From NCBI RefSeq assembly GCF_024713975.1, contig NC_091099.1:15233501-15297500 (forward strand): a stretch of DNA of 64,000 nucleotides, in the 5' to 3' direction. Every line of letters begins with the position of its first letter. Positions within the stretch are counted from its first letter, which is position 1. Position numbers and translations under genes: made by a program. Source of the DNA: Paralichthys olivaceus (lineage: Eukaryota; Chordata; Actinopteri; Pleuronectiformes; Paralichthyidae). Under the pieces are notes generated by a model. The model was given only the letters and a program-made list of their open reading frames with translations, had not been told where the DNA came from and searched no databases. Below are positions 44,517-58,300 of this stretch, in pieces.

Positions 44517-47500
44517 CAATGTTCAGTATCAGAAGTGACCGATTCTGACATGTTGTATATGTTGTTGTAAGTTAAGATTTACTTATATTATGATTTCCAA
44601 AACAAAGGTTAAAAAAGTGCTTCTTTAAAGATGGTACGTTTATCACAAAACCTCTGCAGAAACTGAAGGAGCATCTGAACCAACCTGAGCACATGAAGGA
44701 ACCTGGTTTGTTGAAACACTCCAAGTTTTGTGGACAAGGAGAAATCTGTTCTTCACACTCATTAATATCTGTGTTGGTCAAAAACAAATCAATAAGAAAC
44801 ACGATTACTGATTTGATGAAAATTGTATAATATTGAAATATTTTGGTATCATAAAATGCTGTTGTCTAAACAGATTTAACAATTTCTTTTTAAATGTAAC
44901 TTTTTTTTGTCATTATCACTCATCCCCTTTCTTTATGAGTGCTTCATGAACAGGTTCTTAATTTGAGCATCAAAGCCAAGACTACATGTTCCCTCTTGAC
45001 TTTCAATAAAAACAGTGGAGACTGTTGATTTAACTAATGCTTCCAATGCCATGTGTTACACTTAAATGAAAAAAAAAACATGACATACGTGAAAACTTAG
45101 GAAAATCATGTGATACAACTGAAAGCTCCAGAACAGACACTACATGGACCTAGCCAGGTGATTGTTTCCATGTGAATTTTAGAATAATCAACATTTTGAA
45201 GTTTTGTATTTTATATTAAGGAATATTACCATCAAGATCAACATCAGTTTTGTTACGTGTGACACATAAACTATATTGGTGATTTAAAATGTGATCTCTT
45301 CTGTCGGCGTGTCACCAGCCTCAGTTTAGTCATTGTACCTTGACATGTTGGAGGCGCAGGGCTCCACTGGTGCTTGTTTGTGTCACAGCTGACAGAAGAA
45401 GGACCCAGCAGCTTGAAGCCTGAGTGACACTGATACAGAATCACTGAGTCACAGAGCAGGGAGTAACCAGATTGAATCCTGGGTATCGGACCACAGCTGG
45501 GATCTGGGAGAGAAGAGAGTGAAAAAATAGCACAAGTGGAATATCACCAGCGAAGTATTTCTGTGTCGTCACCTGTGTCTGGTTCTTTCCAGGGACTGAG
45601 ATCGAGGTGGGGGATGAGCGGGTGGGAACAGGCCAGCATATCCTCGGCACTCTCAGTGCGTGAGAACGGGTCTTTAGGGACGAGGGCGATGTGGCTGTTA
45701 TCACAAATGATGCGGGACAGAGAGACGGCATGGAGGTGTCTCCTCTGGGGGCTGGTGAACACTCCCTCCTTCTCCCACCAGAACCTCACACGACAAAGAC
45801 AGATTGTTTTAGTGTATGGCGTTAACTCATGTTGTTTGATCAGTAGATGATGAGCAGCATTACCTGTCTCCATCTCTCAGGGCTCTGAATTGTCTGGCCA
45901 GCAGGCAGGCCAGGAGAGGCCCCACTCGGCCTTCGGGCAGAGGGGGCTCGGAGATGGCGCCCACCCACACGTCGACGTTGTGGGGCGTCCCGTACAGGAG
46001 CTGGAGTTTGTGAGCCAAAGAGAAGTTTCCCAGGATTTCAGCCAACTCTGCAGTAGAGTCGGGGACAGAAAGGCCGCAGGAGCTTCTCCACGAGCCGTAT
46101 CCTGAGGAGAACAAGTGAGACAAAGAGTTTAAAGGACTAGTACAAGAAGTGAGACAGTGAGAGAACTGCATTTAAATGTAAGGAGCACCATCTTTAAAAC
46201 AATGTCGACTTCTGATAGTGAAATAAAACTGAAACTTTTAAGCCGATAAGACCAAGGTCATGCTATTTTTATAACTCAAAGAGTAGAACATCCCTTCGGT
46301 GGTCACTCTTGAGGGAAAACTCATTCGGGGGGTTAATATCTTTACATACCTGGTATGACTCTCTTGTTTTATATATCAAATGATTTTACAGTTACTATGA
46401 CTGTGTTTCTTTTATAAAATCTATAACACCACTGAGTTTGTACAGTTTAAACAAATCTAGGTAAATCCATCCTTTATTAATACTGATTTGAGCTTTTCTT
46501 GAACATAGATGATAAGATAAACATAGTATATCTGTTGTAACAGTCCTCATTGACAGCCAGCAGCGGACGTTCAGTATGAAGCGACTCTCTGCTGTGCGGC
46601 AGATTACAGAAGGTACCTGGTAAGCCGTGGTCTCGGCCCCTCTGGAGGTTGAGGGCCCCAAGGTCCAGGGGCATCCCTCCCTGTGCCTGAAACAGCCTCT
46701 CAGTCAGCTCCTCCACCATCATCTGACCTGGAGTCTGCAGTTTGGCTGGAGACAACAACAGGCCACGCAGCACAGGGTCGATACCACCTGAAACACCAGG
46801 AGACAGAACTGCTGAGTAAACCACACAGGATCTAAACACAATGAATCAATTTCCGTTCTTTACCTTCCTGCACAACCCTCCAAGAGGCAAACAGAGAGTG
46901 GTGCAGAGGCAGTGGGGGATGCTGGGAGTTTGTGGTGTATCCTGGCCCCAGTCTGCTCACTACTGGCTGCACCGTGACGTGGGCAAAACGAAATGCAGCA
47001 GCTGCAAAGACGTTTGCGATGCTGGGATCCACTTCAGGATTATAACCCTCATAAGGAGGCATCAGACGGGACATGGTAATGTCACCCAGGACCTGTGGCA
47101 GGTAGTGCTCCCATGTTAGGATCTGGAAGAAAAACCAGGAGGCTGGTCAGAGGGCTGGAAGTTCTTATGGTCAATGGATTTAGCTGAAACTGTACCTGAT
47201 GAATGGCTCCCATGATCTTGCGGGCCTCCTGATACAGGGTGTCTGGGCTCCAGTGAGGGTTGAGCAGGTGCAGCTCTTTGACCAGCCGGTTGTGCTCTCT
47301 CAGAAAGAGCGTGTGCAGCGCGATCATTCCCAGATGCTCATTGGCTCTTGAATCACCTGAGAGACATGAATGATGAACAGCGTCTCCACTGAAGCCTTTG
47401 GAGGACAGATGAATCTCTACATTTACTCACCAGCTTGAAAGCAGGACGTGGAGTTCACCCGGTGCGTGAATCTGTCTGACGTCCCAGAGGCGGTGGAGTT

Positions 47501-50500
47501 CCGAGGACCACAGGGGTCCAGGTGCGCCTGCTGTCGAGCCAGGAAGGGCATGTAGGGCAGCCCCTGGTCTGAGTGCTGGGGGTTGAGGGCCATGGAGCCC
47601 AGAGGAGAGGAGTTGTTCCTCAGAGACGACGCCACACTGGTGGAGCTGCCGTACACCATGCTGGCATCGACAAAGGAGGTGATGGCGTTCAGCTGCTCTC
47701 TGTGGCGATGAGGGAGGACTCCTGCGCTGCAGCTGGGAGCAGATCGAAAGAAAGGCATACATTTCTGGACGCCATTACGGCGATCAGACAGAGGGATCTG
47801 AAAAAAAAAAGAAGTTTTATTTATTTATATTATCAATGAATATATGTTTTTTCATAGTAATGTAGTAAAATATGTTCATTGAATTATTTCTACATTACTT
47901 GCAGTTTTTTAAATTCTTGGTACTCATCATTTTACATCTGTACTTTGCACCTGCAATTGTTTCATTGTCTCTTCTACTTCTCTCTACTTTTACTTTTATC
48001 GTATTTTAGTATGTTTACCTATTTTATGTTATCTTTATTTTGTATCCTTTATTTTTATTTGAACAAAATCACATTTACACGATCATATCTGCTAATTCAG
48101 CTTCTTTTAATTTGCAGGCTGTGTTTTAGAATTGATTTTAAACGATTGGTCTTGACTTCTAAGGCTCTGCATGGTTTAGTTCAAACTTCAGTTGCTGTCT
48201 TTTATATTATTTTATTGGTTTTCTTTGACTCTGATCTTTTTTTTATCTTTCCATCTTTGTGAGGTATTTTGTAATGGTGTTTAAATAAATTATTTTATTA
48301 TGCAGAACATAAACAATAATACAACCATACTTAAGAAAGGATGCATTGACAATGTCTATTCTTGTTTTAAATCATATTAATTCTTTCATATTACTTTCTA
48401 ATAAAACAATCACTTTACTTCTTTCTGTTTCTCCAAATGAGAATCAGCTGATAGTTGGTGTGCACCTGTATGGGGAAGCAGGGCGTGTCCCGGCTGCAGG
48501 TGTGTGTGCAGTCAGCTCCGGTCCTGAAAGCAGCCGTACTGGGGCTCTGAGGCGTCAGCACCACGTCGTGGTCGATCCACTGACCCCACTCCACCAGCAG
48601 GTGAGACAGGCTGGAGTCCAGGGAGATGTTGTCGTTGTGAGTGAACAGCACCTCTTGAGAAACCAGCCGCACCTGAACAACAAACATGGTGAGGGGGGTG
48701 ATGGAGGACGTACAGCAGCTGACAGAGGAGGACACTGTGCTGCTGCAGGACTCTTACTGGAGGCAGGCTGACGTTGTGGTAGGTGTGATCTGGGTCCCAA
48801 CCTCTGGGCGTCCCCCATGTGTCCTCATACTCAGGAGGCAGCCAGCGGGAATATGGGATGTTTGCAGCACCCCATCTGGGATGATCTCTGTTCAGGACAT
48901 GACAGACATATCTAGTCTGTTCAGAACACCACTGCTGGAATAGTACATGCTTGTCTTGTGTATGTGTGAGTCAGGTCTGACCTGTTGTTGCACTCTCCTG
49001 TGATGGATCTGTAGCGCTCAGACACACAGTCGCTCTGGCAGCTGGGTCTCTGCAGCTCAGTGGAGCAGCCGGTCACCTGCAGCAGATCCTCAACATCTTT
49101 GTCACTCAGCAGCTCTTCTGGAAAACACAGTTAATAACACAACTAATGACACAAATAATAACTTACGTACGTAACGTATAATATATTAAATAATAATCAT
49201 ATCCTCAAACTTGCTATTGGTGGTTTATCAGATCATTTGGTCTTGTCTTAGGTCAGAAAACCTCTTCTTATATTATTATTATTGATAAATATTATAATAA
49301 TTTCTATATTTATTCAAGGTTTACAAAGTGCTTTATGCAATACGCAGGAATAAAACAACAGAACAAAACAAGACAAATATATTAATAATATAATATTACA
49401 AACAAAAAACATCCATTAAAACCAGTTCAAAATGAGAAATTAAAATGCTTTTGTTATATAAAAAAAGACTTTGCTCAGCTTCAAAAGTTTTTATAAGAGT
49501 GACATGCTCCCGACATGCAGGTGTTTTGTTTCCGTGACCACAGCTACAGTGTGAACCCTCTTTATTTTGAACCTGGATCTATTGTGTAAAAAACACACAG
49601 TCAGTACAATTAAAACAGACATTCATCTGTATCCTCTAAAAAACTGTATAATGTTTATTACAAAGAATTTGCACAACTTCACTGTAACTAACAGTAGTTA
49701 ACTGTGTCCATATATGTATATTGCACATTAAAAAAACAGCCTTGTATGTACTATTTCTATTTCTATCGTATAATTCTATTTTTAATAATATTTGTATTTT
49801 AATTTGTACTTAGATTTTTCCCCCTCGCTACTTTCTTTGTGCTGGTGTCTCTTCTTATATCATCTATCTTATCGAGTTTAAAAAAAATACATGTGTAGTG
49901 CTGCTGATCAGTACCATGAGAGCTGGGCTGCACCATAGTGTGAGTGTAGACCATCTCTCTGATCAGCTCCACCGTGTTGTCCAGCAGCTCTGCAGCCCGG
50001 ATTTGAGTCCTGGTTCTGGCTTCAGTGTGTTTGAACTGAGCCAGCAGGTCACTGGGTCTCAGAGTGCCGTCAGACAGGGACTTCTTCCCCCTGGGAAAGT
50101 CAAGAGATTTATTTTAAGTTGCAACAGCTTGGTCTGAAATGTTTCTATAGAGACCCGGGATGTTTTACCTTTCACTTGTTCGAGTGTAAGCAGCATCAGT
50201 CAGCTCCGTCGCCCTCTGAAGCGCCTCCTTCACAAACGCAGACCCCAGATACACATTCCCTGAGTTCACCACAGAGGAGAACATTGATGCACTTTTAAAA
50301 ACTCCTCAGTAAATGCCCTTTAAAGTCATAACCGGAAAGAAATCCTACCTGAGGTGTTTTCAAACGCTCGGCTCAGTGAAGCATGCCCAGGGAAGGAGAG
50401 GAGGACCAGTCCAAGTAAAAAGAGGGACACCTGAAACCAGAGGACACATCTGACATGTCTCAACTTATCTGGTTCTTTAGTCCATTCAGTAATAAAAAAG

Positions 50501-50533
50501 CAAAGAGAAACTCACCATGAGTGCTTTATCCAT
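44052..50533 (-). CDS. tpo: Thyroid peroxidase (heme peroxidase with CCP, EGF and membrane anchor)
   Basis: Seventeen minus-strand exons join in phase: 50533-50516, 50430-50349, 50259-50169, 50090-49915, 49117-48982, 48887-48758, 48672-48466, 47797-47431, 47356-47196, 47122-46864, 46787-46617, 46101-45864, 45784-45573, 45503-45339, 44768-44685, 44450-44354, 44109-44052. They give about 883 residues (human 933, also 17 exons). TPO iodinates and couples thyroglobulin tyrosines at the apical membrane of thyroid follicle cells. A signal peptide occupies residues 1 to about 23. Catalytic residues are intact: D245/H246 (GQWIDHD) for heme ester and distal His, R406 and E409 (RANE), and proximal H504 (FRFAH). 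A CCP/sushi domain (about 750-804), an EGF-type segment (DINEC, 805-832), a transmembrane helix (about 840-861) and a short tail follow. This layout separates it from MPO, EPX and LPO. The EGF module shows only four of six cysteines. Confidence 0.93.
44478..44514. repeat. CA microsatellite in a tpo intron
   Basis: About 18 CA units seen directly, close upstream (in tpo sense) of the transmembrane-coding exon 44450-44354. Confidence 0.9.
48105..48205 (+). mobile_element. Tiny LINE fragment in a tpo intron
   Basis: The plus strand reads [20 protein letters not shown], which resembles the 'FRIDFKILLLTYKALHGLAP' segment found after the reverse transcriptase of fish LINEs. It is about 60-100 bases long, in AT-rich DNA, and non-functional. 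Confidence 0.5.
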
Positions 50534-50599
50534 TTGAAACAGTTCAGTCCGTGCAAAGAGGATTTACTTCAGGTGCACACATCTAACCATGCTCATAGT

Positions 50600-51990
50600 A
50601 TCTCACAGCTGTTCTGACTGTGACTCATCTTGAGAGCCACCAGGTGTGTGTGTCAGTGTGCATTTGCCTCCGAGTGTTGAGTTGCCATTTATACACTGGC
50701 ACCAGGGCCAACAGGTATGTGCAGAATCCCCTTATCTGTCTTCATGGTGACAGAAACGCAACATCAAACACTGGACTCGCTGCTTCGGCCTAATAACTTC
50801 TCAAATCAAATTTATTTCTGTCCTCTCACCCACGATGAAAACCTCCTGTCATATCTGGATCATTTCAAATAAATCAAACACTTCTAAGGATCCCTCCAGG
50901 AGGACCGCAGCAGTGGACAACATCCAAATGTGCTCTGTACCAGAGCAGGAGCAGACTGAAGAGACATGTTGCTTCAGCCAAATTGAATATAATATAATAA
51001 ATAACACATTAAAGGGGATTCATTACAAGTGTGTCTGTGACCTCATACCAGTTCAATCTGTGGCCGAGGAACCGAGGATTCTGGGAAATGATAAACAAGA
51101 AGGAATGAGATTGAAAATAATAAAGGCTCAGACAGGAAAGTCTCAGTTAATTTGCGACTCTTGAAGCATGTCTCCAGAATGAGCCTTTAAAACTCAGACG
51201 TGAATCAACAGGACGACCCTCTGCCCTCTCTTCTCCCTTTGATGCTCCAGGTGTGTGATAGCATCAAGTGAGTCATCGGTCCCATTTCATTAAGTTGGTA
51301 TTAGTATTATCTCTGCTGACCCTCAGTACCCATCTTCTGCTCTGCTGCTGATGTTCAAGATCTGAACTGTAGAAATCTTTTGTTCTCAAAAAATGTCTTG
51401 TTGAACCTGAAACCATCAAATGAAATACTTAAAATGGGTCATTTCACTAGACTCACTTTCAAAAACATCTCTCACTCGATCCTAAAGGTTTTCAGGTCAT
51501 GTTAGTTGCATAATCTAATTTTTTGCAAATTATGCATGTAGGGAAGTAGCTTCACATTAGTCACAGACGTTTGTTTGTCCGCAGGATTACACAGTAACTA
51601 CTGAACGGAAGGATGGAACATCAGCCAAGAAATAGAAAGACATAACATTTTGGTGCAGATCTGAATAGAGAGACAGATCCAGGACTTTTTTTTTTTACAT
51701 AAATCTTTTTTTTTTTCTTTGACACTGATTCCTCAACCAATTATTGGAACTTGATGAAATAAAATCAGGCCCATTTATGAGATGGACCAAAGCCAGATGT
51801 AGTGGTGTTCACTGTGGCTCCATACAGGGGTAGGGTTTCTTCAGCCTAGTCTAGTAACAAAAGCAGCAACAAACTTCTACCAGTGTAAAGCTGAGATAAT
51901 GTGAATTCAGGAAATCAACAGTTCAGTATGGATTTGGTGCAGAATTCAAAGGGACTGTAATAATAAAAAACAAAAAATGTTTCATCCAGA
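50600..51990. other. Gap between tpo and hps5
   Basis: About 1.4 kb between the tpo 5' side and the hps5 3' end, both genes being on the minus strand. The tpo promoter should lie just above 50533, and no convincing TATA or first non-coding exon was identified. A repeat relic occupies 51560-51790. The 109-codon frame at 50835-51164 has no recognised domain or splice context. Confidence 0.5.
51560..51790. repeat. Dispersed repeat relic
   Basis: 'tttgtttgtccgcaggattacac', 'taactactgaacgga' and 'gagacagatccaggactttt' (each recognised from memory as parts of one teleost repeat) occur in order. Related segments lie at 33815-33945, 52625-52885 and 57890-58010. Non-coding. Confidence 0.5.
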
Positions 51991-51994
51991 AACT

Positions 51995-52000
51995 TTTATT
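51995..52000 (-). terminator. Polyadenylation signal of hps5
   Basis: TTTATT here reads AATAAA for hps5, about 330 bases after its stop codon. Confidence 0.65.
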
Positions 52001-52328
52001 CACATTAAATAACTTGGTTAGAACATTGAATTATTTACAGTTTTTTTTGTCACAGCAGGACATGAAAACACCTGTACAGTTATTAATCCGAATCATTAAA
52101 GAAACAGGGATTTGATGATTTCTTGTACATTCATCCAAATATTGATAAAGATGTTAAAAAGATAAGACTGCTTTTGGCTGCGAGTACATTCAGCTAAATT
52201 AAGTTAGAACAAATTGGCAAATATCACAGTGCATACATTAAGCAGCAGTTAGTGGGGAGACTTACATGCAGAGTTAGTTATAATGTTTGGCTTAGTGAAG
52301 CCACTGTCCACGCTCCAAAGCTCTAGAG

Positions 52329-55300
52329 TCAGGCATGCTGAGACCACAGGAAGCGATCGCAGCGCTCCAGCATGGTCTGGATCATCGCCCTGAAACGAAA
52401 ATCACAAGAAACTGAAGCGTATGATCAGCAAGACAAAATGTATTCATTGATTACAGTCGTCTCAGAGACTCTTAAAATGTTTTGGCCCTTCCCATGGCAA
52501 ACAATCAATGAGCTTTTAATGTTGACTATATTCATATCTATAAACTCAACACTACAATAACTGTCACACTTCTGTGCCACAGAAACTGTGCAAAAATGTT
52601 ATTACTTCCACCATGGTGAAACTCTGTGTTTGTGCAAATCAGGATCAGGGAGCAGATCCAGGATTCTTTTTTCCATTTCTTTAACATTGCGAGGGCTTTT
52701 TCGACATTTTCTTTGATTTCTCAGATAATAATTCATGGATCTTGATTAAAAAAAATTGTGTTTAGGACACATTGATATTTATGAGTATGTGCAATATGGT
52801 GCAGACCCAAATAATACCCAAACAGATCTATTGAATTTAAATGTGGTTTCATAGGAGACTCTTGGCGGAGGTGACATTCTAGTTGTTTTACTCCTGTTAA
52901 TAAAAAACATATGTTAAAAGTTGATGCATTAACGTTTTCCTTTAATATTAATGTTTAATTATTTTGTTTTTTATTATAAATGTGGGGAAAGGTCCCCTTC
53001 CTCTGCTTTGTCTGTTTAATCAAAGTCATCTGTTTTCATGCTGTTTGTATTAAGGGTATCATTTCTAGACTTGGAAAGATAGACATACATCAGACAATTC
53101 CAAGAATATTCATTCATGCCTCATGAAGGTTTATGCATTTATGTTTGGTTTATTTTTAGTTGTCTGCTTTTTAAATACATGCCTGAAAGAAATCATTATA
53201 GATCTGACCTCTGCCTCTTCTCCGTGACCCTCAGCAGCTCACAGACCAGTTTGGATTGAGGGGACAGGACAAGCTGCACACCACATTCCTCCAGGACAGT
53301 CAGAGCTCGGTCAGGTCCAGCCTTCTGAGCCAGCATCAGGGTCAGGTTCTCCAGGCTGGTCTTTCCTCCGCAGTCTGCCGAGCCATTGGACCAACTGTTC
53401 CCGTTCATACCTGCGACCTGCTCTGAGTCTGCAGCGCTTCTGCACTGCTGAGACAACCGGATCAAGAGCTTCCACTCGTCCAACGTCTGCGGCTCAACGC
53501 CTGGAAAATAAGAGAGCCAGTACAGAGATTAGTCTGCTACCTTCAGTCCAAACCTTCTCCTGCACTTAGAGAGGGTTTAACAGAGAAGCTTTAAAACAAG
53601 TAAGTTTTACCCTCGGGTTCCTCCAGCAGGCTGATGTCATCCAGCTGACAGATAGTGGAGAACGCTTCTGTGCGACGCTGCAGCTCACAGCAGAGGTAGA
53701 GGTAGCCCGTCCAGTACCTGTACATGGGCATATTAGACAAAATGTTGAATGCAACAATGCAAACTTACTAAAAAAGATCACTAGTTCTTTATATGCTGAG
53801 AAAATTCAAAGTACCCATGACTGCGGCATGTCTCTGCCATCTTCTGCTTTGAGGACAGGTCTGCAGGAAGGCGAATCAGCAGAGACAGGAGGCGTCCGTA
53901 ACCCCAGCTGAAACAATGTGAATGCCACCTGCAACAGAGGTCATGTGGTTCAGTTAGTTATTCTTTACTTTCACTTCAGTATGTTATTGTGTTGTGAATC
54001 AATAGAATCCAGAAGTGAAAGCACGAAAGTAGATTAGTTCAGATCTGTTCAGATACATAGGTCTTTATTATTTTTCTAATATCTGGTTTTAGAATTGTGA
54101 AATTAACTTACCAGACCTTTGAGTGAAATGAGTTAACTGAGTAAAATATTATTCATTTAATTTTGACACCTGCAAAGATCAGTTAAAACTATATTTAAAG
54201 AAACAAGAATATTATTTAGCATTTTCACACAATAACAGAACCAGACCTGGGCTGTCCATCAGGAGTTAGGGTATCACAGTGTTGAGGTGCATCATGGGTA
54301 AGTGCAAGTTCAAGCCAATCCTGCCTTAGTGATTCTGGTTCAAGAAGGGACTGCAAAAACGACAACCTTAAGAAAGAAATGAAAGTAAGAGTCAACAATT
54401 CAATTTAATGTCTGTGTTTTTGTTTGACAGAAAAGTTGATTGAAAGATCTACCTGTGCTCCTCAGTACGTGATTGGACCAGATTATCCAGGTAGGCCAGG
54501 AAGTGGCTTTGCTGACCCATTGTCATTACGTCAGCAGGAGTTATTGTAGGGTAGAACTGAGAAAATGATCGTACAGCCGCCTCCCCGTGCTTCTTATATA
54601 ACCTGGAGAGTAAAAGAGGAAACTGACTTCACTTGGTCCATCGCAATTTAAAGATCATGTGTCAATGACAAAAGTGCAGGTACTGACCTGTGCAGGTGAA
54701 CGAGGAGAACCGGTGCGCTCCAGGGCTGCAGCTCTCTTAGACTGCGCAGTGATCGCAGTAAATCACCTTTCTGAATAACCTCCACCACTTTACAAGACTG
54801 AGTAAGGTCTACAGAAAGACAAAAGGTTGATTTTCAAAATCACTAAAGATTAACAATATCACAGATGCTTGGGCCTAGCTAATTTATGGTTTTTACTGAG
54901 CTTTAAAGCTTAAATTAGCAAAACCTGTCTATCAGTATCATGAAAAGAGAGCAGGGTATGATCAAGTGATATAAGGAGAAGTTTCTGACCTAACATGGCC
55001 TCAGTGAAGGAGCTCTGCACCTCCGGCCGCTCATGGTAACATAACAGACACATTCTTCTGATGCGCTCTTGATCCAGCAGAAAGAAGTAACGGCGCAGGA
55101 ACGTTGTGCATCCCGGTTCTCGCTCATTCTCCTGATTTCTAAAGCAGCTCAGCTCTGTGTATAATGTGGCCAGCTGAGTGAGATTAACCAGGAGATCAGG
55201 CGGTACAGAGTTGGGGGACACCACACGCACAGGCTCTGAAAGGTTAGAAACCTCAGACACTTTCTCAGTGGAGGCAAACTGGTACTCCCGCTCTCTGAGC

Positions 55301-58300
55301 TCTGGTGATTCCTCATTCTTCTCCTCTGTGACACAATCTGGTGCTTCTCCTAAAGAGCAGCACGACTCCTCAGAATTCAGATAATCCCTTTCCCATCTCT
55401 CCTGTCCTGCTCCATCTGTATTTGAATCACTGACAGCAGACGACCCAGGTTCTGCAGGTCCGAGTATTCGCTCCAGCACCTGCAGCCACTCCAGCAGAGT
55501 TTCAACCAGGCAGACTGAATCTAGCAGCACCAAGGGATCTTGGATCTGGGAGCTGATGTTTGGAAAATATTTGTAACATTTGAGTACCAGAGTGCAGGTG
55601 AAAAAAAAGTCGTGAAATCCTGCAGTGGGAATTATAACAAAATGTTGTGCAGTACTTACATAGTTCGCTCTGTTGCTGATCTAAGTTCTTGCATGTCAGT
55701 CTCTGTGTTAGGCATTTCATCATCAGGTCTGAGAGGACAAATAAAACTCTTGTCTATTCACAAAAAATGTAAAGGGAGGTAAAATTTGCCTTGAAGCCAA
55801 GGTTTTTGTGTGTGTTTTTTTTATGAATATAGCAACAACAGAAACATCGGTTATCTGCACTTACTCATTTTCCATTTCTTCTGAGTATGGAGCTGCAGTG
55901 GCGGACACATCAGACTGTCCTCCCTCTCTGAACTCAGGTCGCTGCCAGAGTTCAGAGTTCATCTGGAGGGTGTTGATCTTCTCTGTCGTCTTCTTGACAA
56001 AACTAGAAACACTGTGGGAAAGAAAATTCAAGTCAAAGAGAGCTACGAAACATGAATCTCTTCATAGTGATGGCAAATGAAACATGCCACATGTGCCTAC
56101 ACAGATGAACAATGTGAGTTTGAAAAACAAGACTTGGGTGTTCGATGGAAAGAGGAAGTGAGCCTTCTAACGGCACAGCTGAACTTTAATGGTAGGATGT
56201 TGTGGGAGTTTCAATTCAGAAGAAAAGGAAAAAGTACAACAACAAATAATATAATCAGAGTTTAAATCTAATTTAAAAACGACATGTGTCATGCAACATT
56301 CTTCTGTTTAAAGCCATTTAAAGCTTGTCTGTTTCTGGATGTTCACCTGTCTTTAACGGCCTGCAGTGCAATGCGAGGTGGTTTGGGGCGGAATGAGAGG
56401 GGGAGATGGAACTGCATGCCTTGGTCAGATCGTTCAGCCTCCAGGCGCTCGCCACTCTGTGGATCTGAATAAAGACGGGTGCAAGAGCCAGAGGAAAAAC
56501 ACAGATGGATGGAGCACTGGAGGGGAATGATGACAGGGAGAGTGGGAAATGCAGAAGTGGATGGTGTAAAGTTGCCAGACACTACTGGCGAGCGAATGTA
56601 ACTCAAATGCTGCACGATGCAAAAAATGCAAAACCAAAATGGTGATATATGTGTGATAAATATGACAGACAAGAAACTCAGAATTACCAATCGGGCAGAG
56701 TGAAGAATATATTCACAGGGAATGTCAGTCATCAGAGATCTTTCAGCTCTTACAGAAAACTAGAGAATTGATTATATGATTTTATGTTTGGTTCAAATCA
56801 AATGAAAAACACAGATTTAATAGCAAAAAGGTGGAAGAAAAAAAAAAAATCTGACATAAGTAAAGGAAATAAGAGGCATTTATATGGGATAATATAACAC
56901 AAAATGGATGTTATATAGATGACCACCATTATTAAATTGTCAAACTGTCATATAAGTTTATATATGTTGCGTATGTGTAATGTCTTACTAAGCAAGTGTA
57001 CACATAAAGTATAAATGAGCATTGGTTTATTCAAACTTATTCAATCTGGTAAATAATATATTGCAAGTAAAAATTATGATTGTATTAGTAGTAGAAGAAA
57101 AATGTATCATTTTAACACTTAGAAACTATGGGCAGCATTGACAAAAACAAATTTAAAATTAACATCATTTTTGAATAACAATTTTGTATGTTTTGGGAGA
57201 GAAGTAGTTTTTATGTCATCAGCTTTTTTTTATGTTGAAGAGCAACATCTGCCCTTTCACCTTGATCCACTTGATCGTCTTCCTGGACAAAGCTGAACTC
57301 TTTGAGTCTCTCCTCCTCCGACATGGAATGATTGATGAGTGAGCTCGTCTCCTCGTCTGACTGACTTCCTCTGCGGCTGATCACACGATAGATTCCACAG
57401 TCGAGAACGTTGAAGCTCTCCTGGATAGTGATATTTCTCATATTAGTACACTCACCGTTACATGTGTATCTAGATTAGCAGGAGCAGCATTCTTCAGTAA
57501 AAATACACCAATACGAATAAAAACTTTATAGAATGGATATATGCTTGTTCACATGAGCACTCTGCTTCTGCATCAGTTGAACTCACATGTGAGGAGATGC
57601 TGCTTCTGCGGCTGCTGGAGGCAGAGTCCAGAGGCTCCAGCTTTGTGATGACTTCTTCCAGCTGGCTGCTAAGCTCCGGGTGAGTGGTGGCATTCAGCTG
57701 GGCCCTGAGATGTTCAAGGCGGTCGATGGGAATGGATTTCCTGGCCTGTTTTAAAAGTTACGTCTTTACTTTATGAGTCCGCCCAACGCTGAAGTTCAAC
57801 ACAAGTGATGAAGACACACATGAACCTTTACTCTGATTTAAATAAATGTGGTTAAGATGCTGCTTTCTCCCTTTGCCAAGGAGTTACATTCACAAAATGT
57901 GTTTGTTTGTAAGCATTACTACGTGAAAACTACTGAATGTATGTTCATGAAACTTGGTGGAGGGATGGGACAAAAAATAACCCATGAAATTCAGATGTGA
58001 ACCCAACAAATGTTTTTTCACTTCCATAAACTTTATGAGAGATATTTTCACTGATTTCCCAATGAATTGTGAACAGATGTTGATGACAAAAATGAGAATT
58101 TGTAATTTGATCCAGATCGTACCATGCAAGTTTTTAAAATGTTTTAATAAAAGCCTGTTATACGAAAACTTAATTTTTTCCACATTTGTCTTTCACCATC
58201 TGCACAAACCCAGACTCAATGGTGTTCACTATACATTTTGAAACTTTAAATAAAAACTACTATGGCCTGTAAAGTTGTTAATTCTGTGTAAAGAAGATTA

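Noticed and set aside
48346-48943. Plus-strand frames of 85-141 codons over tpo exons
   Set aside because: Shadows of tpo exons 48672-48466 and 48887-48758, which carry conserved peroxidase residues on the minus strand.
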